From positions 15,001 through 79,000 of the forward strand of contig CP102260.1 of the NCBI GenBank assembly GCA_025146925.1: a stretch of DNA of 64,000 nt, in the 5' to 3' direction. Positions 1-10,976 of the stretch are shown in pieces; the stretch's first letter is position 1, and every line of letters begins with the position of its first letter. The DNA is from [Bacteroides] pectinophilus. GTDB lineage: Bacteria; Bacillota; Clostridia; Lachnospirales; Lachnospiraceae. The position numbers and the translations under genes are program-made. Under the pieces are notes generated by a model that had not been told where the DNA came from, did no database searches, and worked only from the letters and a program-made list of their open reading frames with translations.

Positions 1-1685
<1,685 letters not shown>

Positions 1686-1786
1686 AGAAAGAAACGGATA
1701 GAAAGAGAGTGCCTGAGGAGTTATCCGAAGGTAAGGGATGTAAGAGATAATTTAATGTGCAGTTTTGAAGGAACAATGATTAGCAT

Positions 1787-1860
1787 GGCCTGGTGGCTCA
1801 GCTGGTTAGAGCGCCGCCCTGTCACGGCGGAGGTCGTGGGTTCGATCCCCATCCGGGTCG
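1787..1860 (+). tRNA. tRNA-Asp (anticodon GTC)
   Basis: A cloverleaf folds with acceptor arm GGCCTGG/CCGGGTC, anticodon loop CTGTCAC (GTC), T-arm GTGGG-TTCGATC-CCCAT and discriminator G73, the usual base for Asp. CCA is not encoded. It is the first of six tRNA genes that follow the 23S gene in the same direction and are probably transcribed with it. Confidence 0.97.
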
Positions 1861-1899
1861 CTACACTGATGTGTTAATTGCATTATGATAAATAAATAT

Positions 1900-1972
1900 G
1901 GGGTCTTAGCTCAGCTGGGAGAGCATCTGCCTTACAAGCAGAGGGTCATAGGTTCGAGCCCTATAGGCCCCA
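1900..1972 (+). tRNA. tRNA-Val (anticodon TAC)
   Basis: The acceptor arm GGGGTCT/AGGCCCC closes a standard cloverleaf, the anticodon loop is CTTACAA (TAC), and the discriminator is A. CCA is not encoded. Second gene of the post-rRNA tRNA cluster. Confidence 0.97.
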
Positions 1973-2028
1973 CTTTTATACTTTCTAAAGATTATGCAGT
2001 TACGTTGCATTAATTGGTTGAAAGGTAT

Positions 2029-2101
2029 GCCGACATGGCTCAATTGGCAGAGCAGCTGATTTGTAATCAGCAGGTTATCGGTTCAAGTCCGATTGTCGGC
2101 T
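2029..2101 (+). tRNA. tRNA-Thr (anticodon TGT)
   Basis: The acceptor arm GCCGACA/TGTCGGC is fully paired, the anticodon stem-loop is GCTGA-TTTGTAA-TCAGC (TGT), and the discriminator is T. CCA is not encoded. Only 4 nt separate it from the tRNA-Tyr gene. Confidence 0.97.
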
Positions 2102-2105
2102 CTAT

Positions 2106-2187
2106 GGATGGATTCCCGAGTGGCCAAAGGGGGCAGACTGTAAATCTGTTGACTTCGTCTTCGAAGGTTCGAATCCTTCTCCATCCA
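2106..2187 (+). tRNA. tRNA-Tyr (anticodon GTA)
   Basis: A class II tRNA of 82 nt with a long variable arm. The acceptor arm is GGATGGA/TCCATCC, the anticodon loop is CTGTAAA (GTA), and the discriminator is A. CCA is not encoded. Confidence 0.97.
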
Positions 2188-2227
2188 TTGCTTTTAGATA
2201 AAGCGTTATAAAAGATAATACTAATGC

Positions 2228-2301
<74 letters not shown>

Positions 2302-2305
2302 CTAT

Positions 2306-2378
2306 GCCTGGATAGCTCAGATGGTAGAGCAGAGGACTGAAAATCCTCGTGTCACTGGTTCGATTCCTGTTCCAGGCA
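2306..2378 (+). tRNA. tRNA-Phe (anticodon GAA)
   Basis: The acceptor arm GCCTGGA/TCCAGGC is fully paired, the anticodon loop is CTGAAAA (GAA), and the discriminator is A. CCA is not encoded. Last gene of the cluster, followed at once by an intrinsic terminator. Confidence 0.97.
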
Positions 2379-2391
2379 CTTTTTATTAGCA

Positions 2392-2416
2392 GACACTACA
2401 TAGTAGTGTCTTTTTT
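2392..2416 (+). terminator. Intrinsic terminator of the rRNA-tRNA unit
   Basis: An 8-bp perfect stem (GACACTAC/GTAGTGTC) with a 3-nt loop is followed by six T. It sits 14 nt past tRNA-Phe and should end the rRNA-tRNA transcript. The next 190 bases (2417-2609) are AT-rich with no gene that I can see; they lead into the pectinesterase promoter. Confidence 0.85.
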
Positions 2417-2609
2417 ATTTGTAAATAAGTTTAATAATAAGCTGAATAATATGTAAAAGCGGGAGTCGGTTGTATAAAGGTATATAACATTTGTTAAATA
2501 TGCACAATAAATACTGCAAAATAACCAGAATTAAAAAGCCAAAGATTATATAATATTATGAAATCACACAGTTTGTAGTGAATTTGCATAAAAAATATTA
2601 AAAATATGA

Positions 2610-2638
2610 TTGCTATTTGTGAGAATTAATACTATACT
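2610..2638 (+). promoter_or_regulatory. Predicted sigma-A promoter of the pectinesterase gene
   Basis: TTGCTA (2610-2615) and TATACT (2633-2638) are 17 bp apart, with a very A/T-rich stretch just upstream that could act as an UP element. The predicted transcript starts near 2645, leaving a leader of about 58 nt with an AGGAGGG ribosome binding site at 2687-2693. The TTG at 2610 that would open a longer reading frame is the -35 box and is unlikely to be a start codon. Confidence 0.7.
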
Positions 2639-2702
2639 TAAATTATTGCAAACTACAACAGTAGGGAGGTTGCACATTATAATAATAGGAGGGATTCTTA
2701 CG

Positions 2703-5700
2703 ATGAAGAACGGCTTAAAAAAGAAAGCTGGAAAAGTCGGAGCACTTATGCTTGCGTTATCGATGATAGTTGGATTAATGACATCGATTCCGGGAGGCGT
2801 ATTTGCAATTCAGGCAAAAGCAGAATCGTACATTAGTGAAGATACAACAATTGTATATGGCACTAATGGCGGTGACACAACTGTACTGAAAGGCACATAT
2901 GCTGCACAGGGTGATGCACTGACGGCTGAAGACAGTACAGCGGCTGATGGTGCTGTAAAGTGGACAAACGCACAATATCACAGTACCAATTATGGTGTGG
3001 TTGTGAAAAATGGTTCATCAGTAGCAATTAATGTTAAAGGCAATACAAAAATATCAATTGTAACTTCACAGTATAATACAGCGGGTAAGATGATTACGGC
3101 TGAGAGTACTGACAATAGTGGTAAATTGGAAGTACCGGATGAATGCAAGGTAGCAGCAGACAAGGATAAACTTACTGTTAATTATACGGCAGGAAGTGAG
3201 GAAACTGCGACAGTTACCTTAAATTTCGGTGGAACAGTTTATGTATCAGCACTTATAATTGAACCGGTTAAGGAGCCGACATATCTTGAAGCCGGAACTA
3301 CAACAAAAGTAACATTTACAGGAAGTATTGATACTTCTAAGGCTGGAGATTATTCAGATGATTTAAATGATCTTACGGATTCAGCATATCAGCCACAGGC
3401 AAGTTACCTGAATGCAAAAGATCTTAAGCAGGCGAATGATGCAATTGTACTTTCAGGTGCAAAGTATCATGGAACCGGTTATGGAATTTATGTTTCTGCT
3501 AATACAACACTTGACGTTAATGTGGCAGGAAGTGCAACAGTAACGATGATTGGTTCTGTATACAGTGATGCTGCCGATATTACAGCTGTTTCGACAGACA
3601 GCAAAGGCAGATTTGAAAATAGCACTGTGTCAGGAAAGACAGATACAGACAAGACAGCTATAACATTCAAATACACAGGAAGAGATAATGCAACACTGAC
3701 ATTTACATTTGGTGGCAATACATATGTAGGTAATATAGTTGTAGCTGTAGATGAAGCAAAGGAGGAGCCATCAACCGGTCTTGATACATCTAAGATAGAT
3801 GTATGGGATTTCGGTGCAGAAGCTCTTGATACGACTAAGTATAATAATAACTTTACTGCAGATGTAATTAATTCTTTTTATTCAGTACCTGGTGGTACGG
3901 CCAAAGTAAACATAGCATCATTTACTGCAAAGGATGCAGCAGGTAAGGATGCAGTTAAGTTCAATGATGGCGGTTTCAGTACAACGCACAGATGGAGAAC
4001 AACTAACACAGCGCTTACAAGATATGATGCCAAATCACTTACAGATAAAAACGGCACTACATATACGGGATACCTTTACGCTAACAAGAGTTCAACAGAT
4101 GCAGTTAACCTTCAGGTTTATCTGTATACCGGAGATATCTTTAAGGCATATCTTGGCTCAAATGGTAATGCAGCACTCTATAAGCTTTTAGCTCCAAGCG
4201 GTGATGCAGCAGAGTTCCAGTACACAGCAGCTAATAAGGCGGAAGAGGCTACATTCTACGCAGCAGAAGAGGGCTGGTATACATTATGGTGTACTAATGA
4301 GAAGCTTGTATGCGGACGTCTTACACGTGAACATGTTCCTACGGTAACTGTAAGTGGAAGTGTAACAGCGCCGGCATCAATTCCGTCAGGATACAAGCTT
4401 GTATTTACTAATACAACGACTAAAGGCGTAACTGAGGCAGATGTTAATGGCGGAAGTTATTCAGTAAGCCTTGCGGGTAAGTATTCATATGATGTGTCAC
4501 TTAAGGATGCTAACGGATTTGTCGTAAGTGCGTCATGCAATAATATTGCTCTTGATGCATCAGATATGGCAAAGGATATTAATATCGAAGGTGTAAGTCT
4601 TGTTACAATATCAGGTAACGTAACAGGCATTGATGCAGATAAGCTTGGCAATATGAAGCTTACATTCAAGTCTGACAATGTATTTGTTCCTGAGTTAAAT
4701 ATTGACTCAACAGGTGCTTATACACTTAAGGTCGAGGGAGGAGTCACATATACTGTTTCAGCAGAAGGAGTTAATGATTTCACTCTGGATACAACATCAA
4801 TATCAGCAACATCAGATACAACAAAGAATATTGAATTTACAAAGAAGCAGGTTTATCCTGTAACTGTTAAGGTTCAGGGTGTAGCAGATACAACAGGCGC
4901 TAACGTAACATTTACAAATATTAACGAGGACGGTTATTCATACACATTTGACATTAATTCTTCAATAGAATTAAGAGACGGACAGTATTCGGTTAAGATT
5001 GGCGGAATCGCAAGTGTACCTGTAGTTCAGGGCGCAACAGCCGATGTGGTTGTTAACGGAGCGGGCGCTGAAGTAACAATTCCAATGAATGAAGTATCAG
5101 CATGGGATTTTGCAAAGCTTAACAGTTCTAATGAAATAACAGCAATTAATGGAGTTAATTATTATGTAGGTCTTACACTTACATCTAATATTGTTGTTAA
5201 TAAGACATATCTTCTTGCAAATGGTTCTTCATCAGATGCGGTTATAACAGTACCTAATGTAAAGAAGGGCAGTGAGGTAACAATCCAATATTGCTACAGT
5301 GCGTCATTTACAGCAGGTGATGTTACAGTTGATGAGAAGTCAGGAAGTACATCAAGAATTGATTCAGTTAAGATTACTGCACCTGAAGATGGTGATTTTG
5401 TTATTACAACAAAGACCGGAAGCAATGCAAGCCAGACATATTTCTGCTCTATAACAGTTAAGGAGCAGGCTGAGTATAAGTCAGTTCTCTATGTAGGTAC
5501 TGATAAGGAATTTGCAACAGTTGGCGATGCTCTTGATGCAGCACGCAAGATGATAAGAACTCCTGATCAGGAAGTCACAATTATGATTGATCCGGGCAAT
5601 TATGAGGAAATGCTTGTAATTGATATTCCTAATATTAAGCTGCAGAATGCAAGCAAGAACCCAAGTATAGCACTTAATAATAAGGGTGTTGGAATTGATG

Positions 5701-7568
5701 AGAATGCAGTTCGTATTACATGGTATTATGGACACGGATATACATACTACAGCATGGGAAGTGACTGTAAGTATGATGCAGCACTTCTTGCAGCTAACAA
5801 GGCCAACGGTTACGCAAGCTTTACAAATCCTGGCGCAGGAACAACTAACGGAAGCTATTGGAATGCAACAGTTGTAATTAATGCGGACGGATTCTCTGCA
5901 GACGGAATTATATTTGAGAATTCATTTAACCAGTATGTATCAGCTAAGTCTGTAGAGGATGTTATTGAGAAGCAGGCAGGTGCCAAGGAAGGTTCATCTG
6001 CACGTTCTACAATGAAGACTGTAGGTGATACAAAGGTTCAGGAGAAGGAGTATGTTGAGAGAGCTGCGGCTCTTGCAATCGGTAATGATGTAAGTCAGAC
6101 GTACTTCAATAATTGTAAGTTCATCGGACGTCAGGATACACTTTATGGCGGAACAGGAGCTACAGCAGCATTTAATAAGTGTGATGTACTTGGTGGTACA
6201 GATTACATTTTCGGTGGAATGACAGCGGTATTTAAGTCATGCAACCTTGTATTCAATACTAATGACCAGACAGATAATGGTAAGAAGAATGATGTCGGAT
6301 ATATAACAGCACCTCAGCAGAAGTCAGGCAGAGGATACCTTATGTATGAATGCCGCGTAACTTCTACAACACCTGGTGTAGATACTGCCTCAACAAAGAC
6401 ATCTAAGCCGGGATACTTAGGAAGACCATGGCAGCCTGGTACAGGAGAAGCTGTATTTTATAAGACAACTGTTGATGCAGCAGACAGCTATTGGAATACA
6501 GATTACAGCTATGGCGAATCAATGATATCAGCAGCAGGATGGCTTACATCACTTGGAGGTGAGTCAGCACTCTGCGGTGAGTATGGTACAATTGAGACAG
6601 CAGGCGTTGATAACTCAGCTAAAAGAGCTTCATGGGCTAAGGTATTTACAAAGCCTGAGCTTGCAGATGGAAGCGCAATTTCGGTAGATACATTCCTTGG
6701 TTCATGGAATCCGTTTGGAGATGATAGTGGCGAAGAGCCTGAAAAGCCAACAAAGCCTGAGAAGCCTACGGAGAAGCCAACCGAAAAACCTACAAATCCG
6801 ACACAGCCAACAACAGGCGGTCAGCAGCCATCAACACAGGCACCTACAACATCAGATAATGTAAAGGTTGTTCCTGATGAGAACGGCGAGGTTCCTGTTA
6901 AGGGTGTAGAGATATCATCAGATGTGAAGTTTACTGATAAGGACGGCAAGGAGATTGCATCAGGCACAGTAAGCATTAAGGCAGGTGCAATTGCAGATAC
7001 AGACAAGTCAGAGCTTCAGAATAAGATTAACAATCTTATCAGTTCAGATGATGTTAAGGGAATGAAGTTTGTTGATATCAATGCACTTGTAAATAATGTT
7101 AAGGTTACTGTAAGTAACGGAACTCTTACAATTTCAATCAGAATTGATGACAGCATTGATTACAATTCAGGCAGTGATATCATAAGAGTATTCCATAAGA
7201 CGGATGCAGGAATTGTTGAGCATGCAGTTACTAAGGGCGATGATAGAAATATCAGCTTCAAGGTTAATTCACTCAGCCCATTTGCTATCGTAGTAAGCAA
7301 GGGTGCTGAAGGTGGTAATAATGATGACTCTGACGATGGCAATGATGAGAAGGAGACAACAGCTCAGATAGTTGCAGTTAATCCGGCTCAGACAGTTACA
7401 CAGCCTGCACAGACAGAGCAGACAACAGAAGCATCAGCTGAGGCAGCTTCAGACCAGAATGTAACATCTGCAAAGACAGGAGATACTGCTCCAATAGCAC
7501 TTCTTGCAATTATTGCAGGTGTATGTGCATGCGCAATAGCATTCAGCACTAAAAAGAGAGCAAGATAA
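2703..7568 (+). CDS. Secreted, cell-wall-anchored pectinesterase (pectin methylesterase), multidomain
   Basis: This 1621-aa protein should remove methyl esters from pectin at the cell surface. ATG 2703 is chosen because AGGAGGG lies 9 nt upstream and it begins a clear signal peptide (basic start, hydrophobic core, likely cleavage after QAKA near residue 40). Two related beta-rich modules follow (about 45-190 and 200-355), each with an 'YHxTxYGxxV' block, probably carbohydrate-binding. Further beta-sandwich or Ig-like segments fill 360-920. The catalytic carbohydrate esterase family 8 domain spans about 925-1330, with Q1144-D1145 (QDTL), D1167 (GGTDYIFG) and R1241/W1243 (LGRPW). A Pro/Thr/Lys linker (1344-1385) leads to a wall-proximal module and a sorting-like tail: K1591-T-G-D, hydrophobic helix, KKRAR. 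The usual LP of LPxTG is missing. Monocistronic, with its own promoter and terminator. Confidence 0.92.
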   Translation: MKNGLKKKAGKVGALMLALSMIVGLMTSIPGGVFAIQAKAESYISEDTTIVYGTNGGDTTVLKGTYAAQGDALTAEDSTAADGAVKWTNAQYHSTNYGVVVKNGSSVAINVKGNTKISIVTSQYNTAGKMITAESTDNSGKLEVPDECKVAADKDKLTVNYTAGSEETATVTLNFGGTVYVSALIIEPVKEPTYLEAGTTTKVTFTGSIDTSKAGDYSDDLNDLTDSAYQPQASYLNAKDLKQANDAIVLSGAKYHGTGYGIYVSANTTLDVNVAGSATVTMIGSVYSDAADITAVSTDSKGRFENSTVSGKTDTDKTAITFKYTGRDNATLTFTFGGNTYVGNIVVAVDEAKEEPSTGLDTSKIDVWDFGAEALDTTKYNNNFTADVINSFYSVPGGTAKVNIASFTAKDAAGKDAVKFNDGGFSTTHRWRTTNTALTRYDAKSLTDKNGTTYTGYLYANKSSTDAVNLQVYLYTGDIFKAYLGSNGNAALYKLLAPSGDAAEFQYTAANKAEEATFYAAEEGWYTLWCTNEKLVCGRLTREHVPTVTVSGSVTAPASIPSGYKLVFTNTTTKGVTEADVNGGSYSVSLAGKYSYDVSLKDANGFVVSASCNNIALDASDMAKDINIEGVSLVTISGNVTGIDADKLGNMKLTFKSDNVFVPELNIDSTGAYTLKVEGGVTYTVSAEGVNDFTLDTTSISATSDTTKNIEFTKKQVYPVTVKVQGVADTTGANVTFTNINEDGYSYTFDINSSIELRDGQYSVKIGGIASVPVVQGATADVVVNGAGAEVTIPMNEVSAWDFAKLNSSNEITAINGVNYYVGLTLTSNIVVNKTYLLANGSSSDAVITVPNVKKGSEVTIQYCYSASFTAGDVTVDEKSGSTSRIDSVKITAPEDGDFVITTKTGSNASQTYFCSITVKEQAEYKSVLYVGTDKEFATVGDALDAARKMIRTPDQEVTIMIDPGNYEEMLVIDIPNIKLQNASKNPSIALNNKGVGIDENAVRITWYYGHGYTYYSMGSDCKYDAALLAANKANGYASFTNPGAGTTNGSYWNATVVINADGFSADGIIFENSFNQYVSAKSVEDVIEKQAGAKEGSSARSTMKTVGDTKVQEKEYVERAAALAIGNDVSQTYFNNCKFIGRQDTLYGGTGATAAFNKCDVLGGTDYIFGGMTAVFKSCNLVFNTNDQTDNGKKNDVGYITAPQQKSGRGYLMYECRVTSTTPGVDTASTKTSKPGYLGRPWQPGTGEAVFYKTTVDAADSYWNTDYSYGESMISAAGWLTSLGGESALCGEYGTIETAGVDNSAKRASWAKVFTKPELADGSAISVDTFLGSWNPFGDDSGEEPEKPTKPEKPTEKPTEKPTNPTQPTTGGQQPSTQAPTTSDNVKVVPDENGEVPVKGVEISSDVKFTDKDGKEIASGTVSIKAGAIADTDKSELQNKINNLISSDDVKGMKFVDINALVNNVKVTVSNGTLTISIRIDDSIDYNSGSDIIRVFHKTDAGIVEHAVTKGDDRNISFKVNSLSPFAIVVSKGAEGGNNDDSDDGNDEKETTAQIVAVNPAQTVTQPAQTEQTTEASAEAASDQNVTSAKTGDTAPIALLAIIAGVCACAIAFSTKKRAR

Positions 7569-7625
7569 TATCTGCTTATAAATGAGTTTTCAGGCTATGT
7601 TGCCGCATGGCAGGCATAGTCGTGG

Positions 7626-7668
7626 GAGACCCCGGAGAAATCATTAATCCGGGGTCTCTTTATTTCTT
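7626..7668 (+). terminator. Intrinsic terminator after the pectinesterase gene
   Basis: A 10-bp perfect stem (GAGACCCCGG at 7626-7635 with CCGGGGTCTC at 7649-7658) carries a 13-nt loop and is followed by a T-rich run. Confidence 0.88.
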
Positions 7669-7709
7669 TACGGATAAACTTATTTGAGATATTCATAGTT
7701 GGTCTTGCG

Positions 7710-7738
7710 TTGACCTGTATCAGCATTCGTGATATTAT
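7710..7738 (+). promoter_or_regulatory. Predicted sigma-A promoter of the 7.8-16.6 kb housekeeping run
   Basis: TTGACC (7710-7715) and TATTAT (7733-7738) are separated by 17 bp. The site lies between the upstream terminator and the L,D-transpeptidase gene, so it probably drives that gene and the tightly packed genes after it. Confidence 0.65.
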
Positions 7739-7822
7739 TATTCAGACAAGGCTTAATAAAGTTAATTATATGATGCAGACAGATGCGGTATTAGACAGAT
7801 ATACGCAGGAATGGAGATAAAT

Positions 7823-8860
7823 ATGAGTCGTGGCAATATAAACAGAAAGTATCTTAGAAGACGTAAGAACTGGTTTCAGAGAAACTGGGGATATCTTGTG
7901 GCACTTCTTGTAATCGCGGCAGCAGTTACAGGCGGAATATTCGGAGTGAAGGCAACCATAAGCAGCCATAATGCCGGTGGAGCCGGGAATAATCAGAAGG
8001 ATAAAGTGCAGGCTGAGCAGCAGACGCAGGAACAGACAAGACAGGTTACATGGATTGAGGCAACGGAGCCACAGAAAACTCAGGAAGTGGTATATACTCC
8101 ACCGGCAGATGTAAGATATCCATATTTTGTAAAGGTAAACAGAGCGATGGGATGTGTAACCGTATACGGAATTGATTCTGAAGGAAAGTATACGATACCG
8201 GTAAAGGCATTTACATGCTCAGTGGGCCGTGAGGGCGAAGAGACCATAGTTGGTGAGGGTTACAGGACAAGCGATAAGTATGAGTGGAGACTTATGGTGG
8301 ATTACACATATGGTATGTATGCATACAGAATAAGCGGAGGCTATCTGTTTCATTCAGTACCTTATTATACTGCCAACAACGGATCTCTTGAGACAGAAGA
8401 GTTTAATAAGCTCGGTTCTCCCGCATCACTTGGATGCGTAAGAATGTGCGTAAGAGATGTTAAGTGGATATTTGATAATTGTCCACAGGGAACACAGGTA
8501 ACAATATATGATGACACAACAACACCGGGACCGCTCGGCAAGCCTGAGATGATTAAGATTCCGGTAAACAGTCCTAATGCAGGCTGGGACCCTACGGATC
8601 CTAATCCTCAGAACCCTTGGAAGAATTGTAAGGCTGAGATTAAGGGAGCTAAGGATATTACTGTCAAGGTTGGTGAAAAGGCGGATCTTATGAGCGGTGT
8701 TACGGCAGCCGATACATGCGGTAATGATATAACAGATGATATCGCACTTGTCGGAAGATATACGTTTGACCAGGCCGGAGATTATGACATAAAGTATGTT
8801 GTGACCGACCTGATTGACAGCAGGGCAGAGGTTTCGGTGAAGTTGCATGTTACCAACTAA
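7823..8860 (+). CDS. Membrane-anchored L,D-transpeptidase (YkuD fold) with C-terminal Ig-like domain
   Basis: This 345-aa protein should form or exchange 3-3 peptidoglycan cross-links, or attach proteins to peptidoglycan, outside the membrane. A basic N-terminus is followed by one membrane helix (about 22-43), a Gln/Thr-rich linker, and a YkuD domain (about 95-240) with H177 and catalytic C205 in 'SLGCVRM'. The usual HG before Cys is LG here. Residues 265-345 look like a bacterial Ig-like domain. ATG 7823 is preferred over ATG 7811 because GGAG at 7813-7816 has good spacing only to the former. The 3' end overlaps the next gene by 14 bp. Confidence 0.85.
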   Translation: MSRGNINRKYLRRRKNWFQRNWGYLVALLVIAAAVTGGIFGVKATISSHNAGGAGNNQKDKVQAEQQTQEQTRQVTWIEATEPQKTQEVVYTPPADVRYPYFVKVNRAMGCVTVYGIDSEGKYTIPVKAFTCSVGREGEETIVGEGYRTSDKYEWRLMVDYTYGMYAYRISGGYLFHSVPYYTANNGSLETEEFNKLGSPASLGCVRMCVRDVKWIFDNCPQGTQVTIYDDTTTPGPLGKPEMIKIPVNSPNAGWDPTDPNPQNPWKNCKAEIKGAKDITVKVGEKADLMSGVTAADTCGNDITDDIALVGRYTFDQAGDYDIKYVVTDLIDSRAEVSVKLHVTN

Positions 8861-10373
8861 TAGCGGGCAGAAGTCTTTTGAAAAGACTTTTGATAATGAA
8901 GACGATTTATTTGACAGATTAGAGAATTATTGCAGCTCAGGGTATATTCCGATGCATATGCCGGGGCATAAGCGCAATACACAACTTATTGATACAGGCA
9001 ATCCATATGGAATAGATATTACAGAGATAGACGGATTTGATAATCTGCACCATCCGGACGGATTTCTTAAAGAAGCGCAGGAAAGAGCTGCGCAATATTA
9101 TGATGCAGCAAAGACATGGTATCTTGTAAGTGGCAGCAGTATAGGCCTTATGTCGGCAATACTTGGTGTGACATCAAGACATGATACGGTATTAGTTGCA
9201 CGTAATTGTCATATCTCGGTTTATAATGCTATTTATGAAAATGAACTCAATCCGCAGTACATTTATCCAAAATTTGTGGATAACTTGTGGATAAGTAGTG
9301 GAATCCTGTCAAATGATGTGGAAAAAGCGCTTAAAAATTGTGTAAAAAATGAAAAAGGCAGTGGAAAAGTCGGTGCAGTTATAATCACTTCTCCTACATA
9401 TGAGGGGAATGTATCTGATATAAGAGCAATTGCAGATGTTGTGCATAAGTATGGAGTGCCGCTTATTGTTGATGAGGCACATGGCGCGCATTTTAAATAT
9501 TCCGAAAAGTTTCCGCAATCGGCACTTGGGCTTGGAGCGGATGTTGTTGTGCAGAGTCTGCATAAGACGCTTCCGTCACTCACACAGACCGCTCTGCTTC
9601 ATGTAGGCAGAGAGGCAGTTAACAAAAAGAGGCTGATTGCTGATATAGACAGATATCTTAATATGTTCCAGAGTACAAGTCCGTCATATATACTTATGGG
9701 CTCGATTAACAGATGTATAAGGCTGATGAACAGTGAGCGTGGGCGTGCTGTCATGGATAATTATACGAAGGAGCTTGAGAAGCTGAGAAGAAGGCTTGAG
9801 AAGCTGCGTGTGATAAAGCTTGCAAAGTCAGACGATATATCAAAGCTTGTGATATATACGGAAGACGGCTGTTTGCAGGGAAAACAATTGTATGATATAT
9901 TATTAAAAAGATACAGGATTCAGCTTGAGATGGCATCTCTTAGGTATGTTATCGCAATGACGGGACCGGGAGACACTAAAGAATATTATGACAGGTTCTA
10001 TGATGCACTGTGTGAGATTGATAATGAGCTTGCAGGGCGCAGCGGTACTTCTGATATCGGCAGCAGTGAGACTGTGAATATATCAAGACCGGTAATTAAG
10101 ATGAATCTGTACGATGCGGTTAACTGCGAAGACAAAGAGTCAGTAGAGTATCATGATGCCTGTGGAAGGGTAAGCGCTTCCACTGTATGTATATATCCGC
10201 CGGGAATACCGCTTGTGTGTCCGGGAGAAGTTATCAACAGGAATATGATTGACACAGTAGACAATGCGTTCAGGGACGGGCTTGATGTCATGGGACTTGA
10301 GGGGCTTGAGGCAGGACTGTGCGGGGCAGCACCGGATGAAAGGAAGATAGTGAAGATATTATGCCTGAGATAG
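8847..10373 (+). CDS. Orn/Lys/Arg decarboxylase family PLP enzyme (YaaO-like)
   Basis: A 508-aa fold-type I PLP enzyme, likely decarboxylating a basic amino acid to a polyamine or diamine; the substrate cannot be told from sequence. The N-terminus has the family block 'PMHMPGHK', the middle carries 'DEAHGAH', and the PLP-binding lysine is K240 in 'QSLHKT'. The C-terminal domain ends with the conserved 'YPPGIP...PGE' segment. In Bacillus subtilis the homologue yaaO sits next to tmk, yaaR and holB, and the same neighbourhood is kept here. It overlaps both neighbours (14 and 13 bp), which suggests translational coupling. Confidence 0.88.
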   Translation: MLPTNSGQKSFEKTFDNEDDLFDRLENYCSSGYIPMHMPGHKRNTQLIDTGNPYGIDITEIDGFDNLHHPDGFLKEAQERAAQYYDAAKTWYLVSGSSIGLMSAILGVTSRHDTVLVARNCHISVYNAIYENELNPQYIYPKFVDNLWISSGILSNDVEKALKNCVKNEKGSGKVGAVIITSPTYEGNVSDIRAIADVVHKYGVPLIVDEAHGAHFKYSEKFPQSALGLGADVVVQSLHKTLPSLTQTALLHVGREAVNKKRLIADIDRYLNMFQSTSPSYILMGSINRCIRLMNSERGRAVMDNYTKELEKLRRRLEKLRVIKLAKSDDISKLVIYTEDGCLQGKQLYDILLKRYRIQLEMASLRYVIAMTGPGDTKEYYDRFYDALCEIDNELAGRSGTSDIGSSETVNISRPVIKMNLYDAVNCEDKESVEYHDACGRVSASTVCIYPPGIPLVCPGEVINRNMIDTVDNAFRDGLDVMGLEGLEAGLCGAAPDERKIVKILCLR

Positions 10374-10960
10374 CATTTATAATGGGGAAAAGTTCATCCG
10401 GCAAAGACAGCATTTTCCGCATGCTTGCAGATGATAAGGAGCTTGGGCTGTGTAAGGTTGTACCATATACGACAAGACCGATGAGAAGCGGTGAGACGCA
10501 GGGCGTTGAATATAATTTTGTTGATGATGCGCAGGCAGACAGGATGGCAGCAGAAGGCAGGATTATAGAACTGCGAAGCTACAATACGGTACATGGCATA
10601 TGGCGCTATTTTACGGCTGATGACGGACAGATAGAGCTTGGCAATGGCAGCAGATATATTATAATAGGCACCCTTGAGGCATATAAGAAGTTTCTCAGGT
10701 ACTTTGGAGAAGAGCATATTATGCCGATATATATAGAAGTGGATGACGGAATAAGGCTTGAGAGAGCGCTTGAGAGGGAGCGCCGGCAGCAGGCTCCTGA
10801 TTATGAGGAGATGTGCAGAAGGTTTATTGCTGACTGCCATGATTTTTCAGAAGAGAATATTGCTGAGTGCAATATTAATAAGAGATATAGCAACAATGCA
10901 GCGATAGAGCAATGTCTGTCTGAGATAAGACGGGATATCGGTAATATGATGATTAACTGA
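10361..10960 (+). CDS. Guanylate kinase-like P-loop protein
   Basis: A 199-aa protein with a P-loop at residues 9-16 (GKSSSGKD) and a guanylate-kinase-type nucleoside monophosphate segment ('[10 protein letters not shown]' followed by 'GVEYNFV'). It differs from ordinary GMP kinases in the loop sequence and is quite diverged downstream, so it may be a paralogue of the housekeeping enzyme. It occupies the place where thymidylate kinase (tmk) and yaaQ stand between yaaO and yaaR in Bacillus. Activity on GMP is plausible but not shown. The start overlaps the decarboxylase gene by 13 bp. Confidence 0.75.
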   Translation: MPEIAFIMGKSSSGKDSIFRMLADDKELGLCKVVPYTTRPMRSGETQGVEYNFVDDAQADRMAAEGRIIELRSYNTVHGIWRYFTADDGQIELGNGSRYIIIGTLEAYKKFLRYFGEEHIMPIYIEVDDGIRLERALERERRQQAPDYEEMCRRFIADCHDFSEENIAECNINKRYSNNAAIEQCLSEIRRDIGNMMIN

Positions 10961-10976
10961 TGGGAGGTGTGATGCG

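Noticed and set aside
1686-1786. Possible 5S rRNA between 23S and tRNA-Asp
   Set aside because: The spacer is shorter than a 5S gene and has none of its conserved blocks; only a small CGGATA/TATCCG hairpin is present.
2610-2702. Upstream extension of the pectinesterase from a TTG at 2610
   Set aside because: The TTG is the predicted -35 box, and the extension lies mostly in the leader. ATG 2703 has an ideal ribosome binding site and starts the signal peptide.
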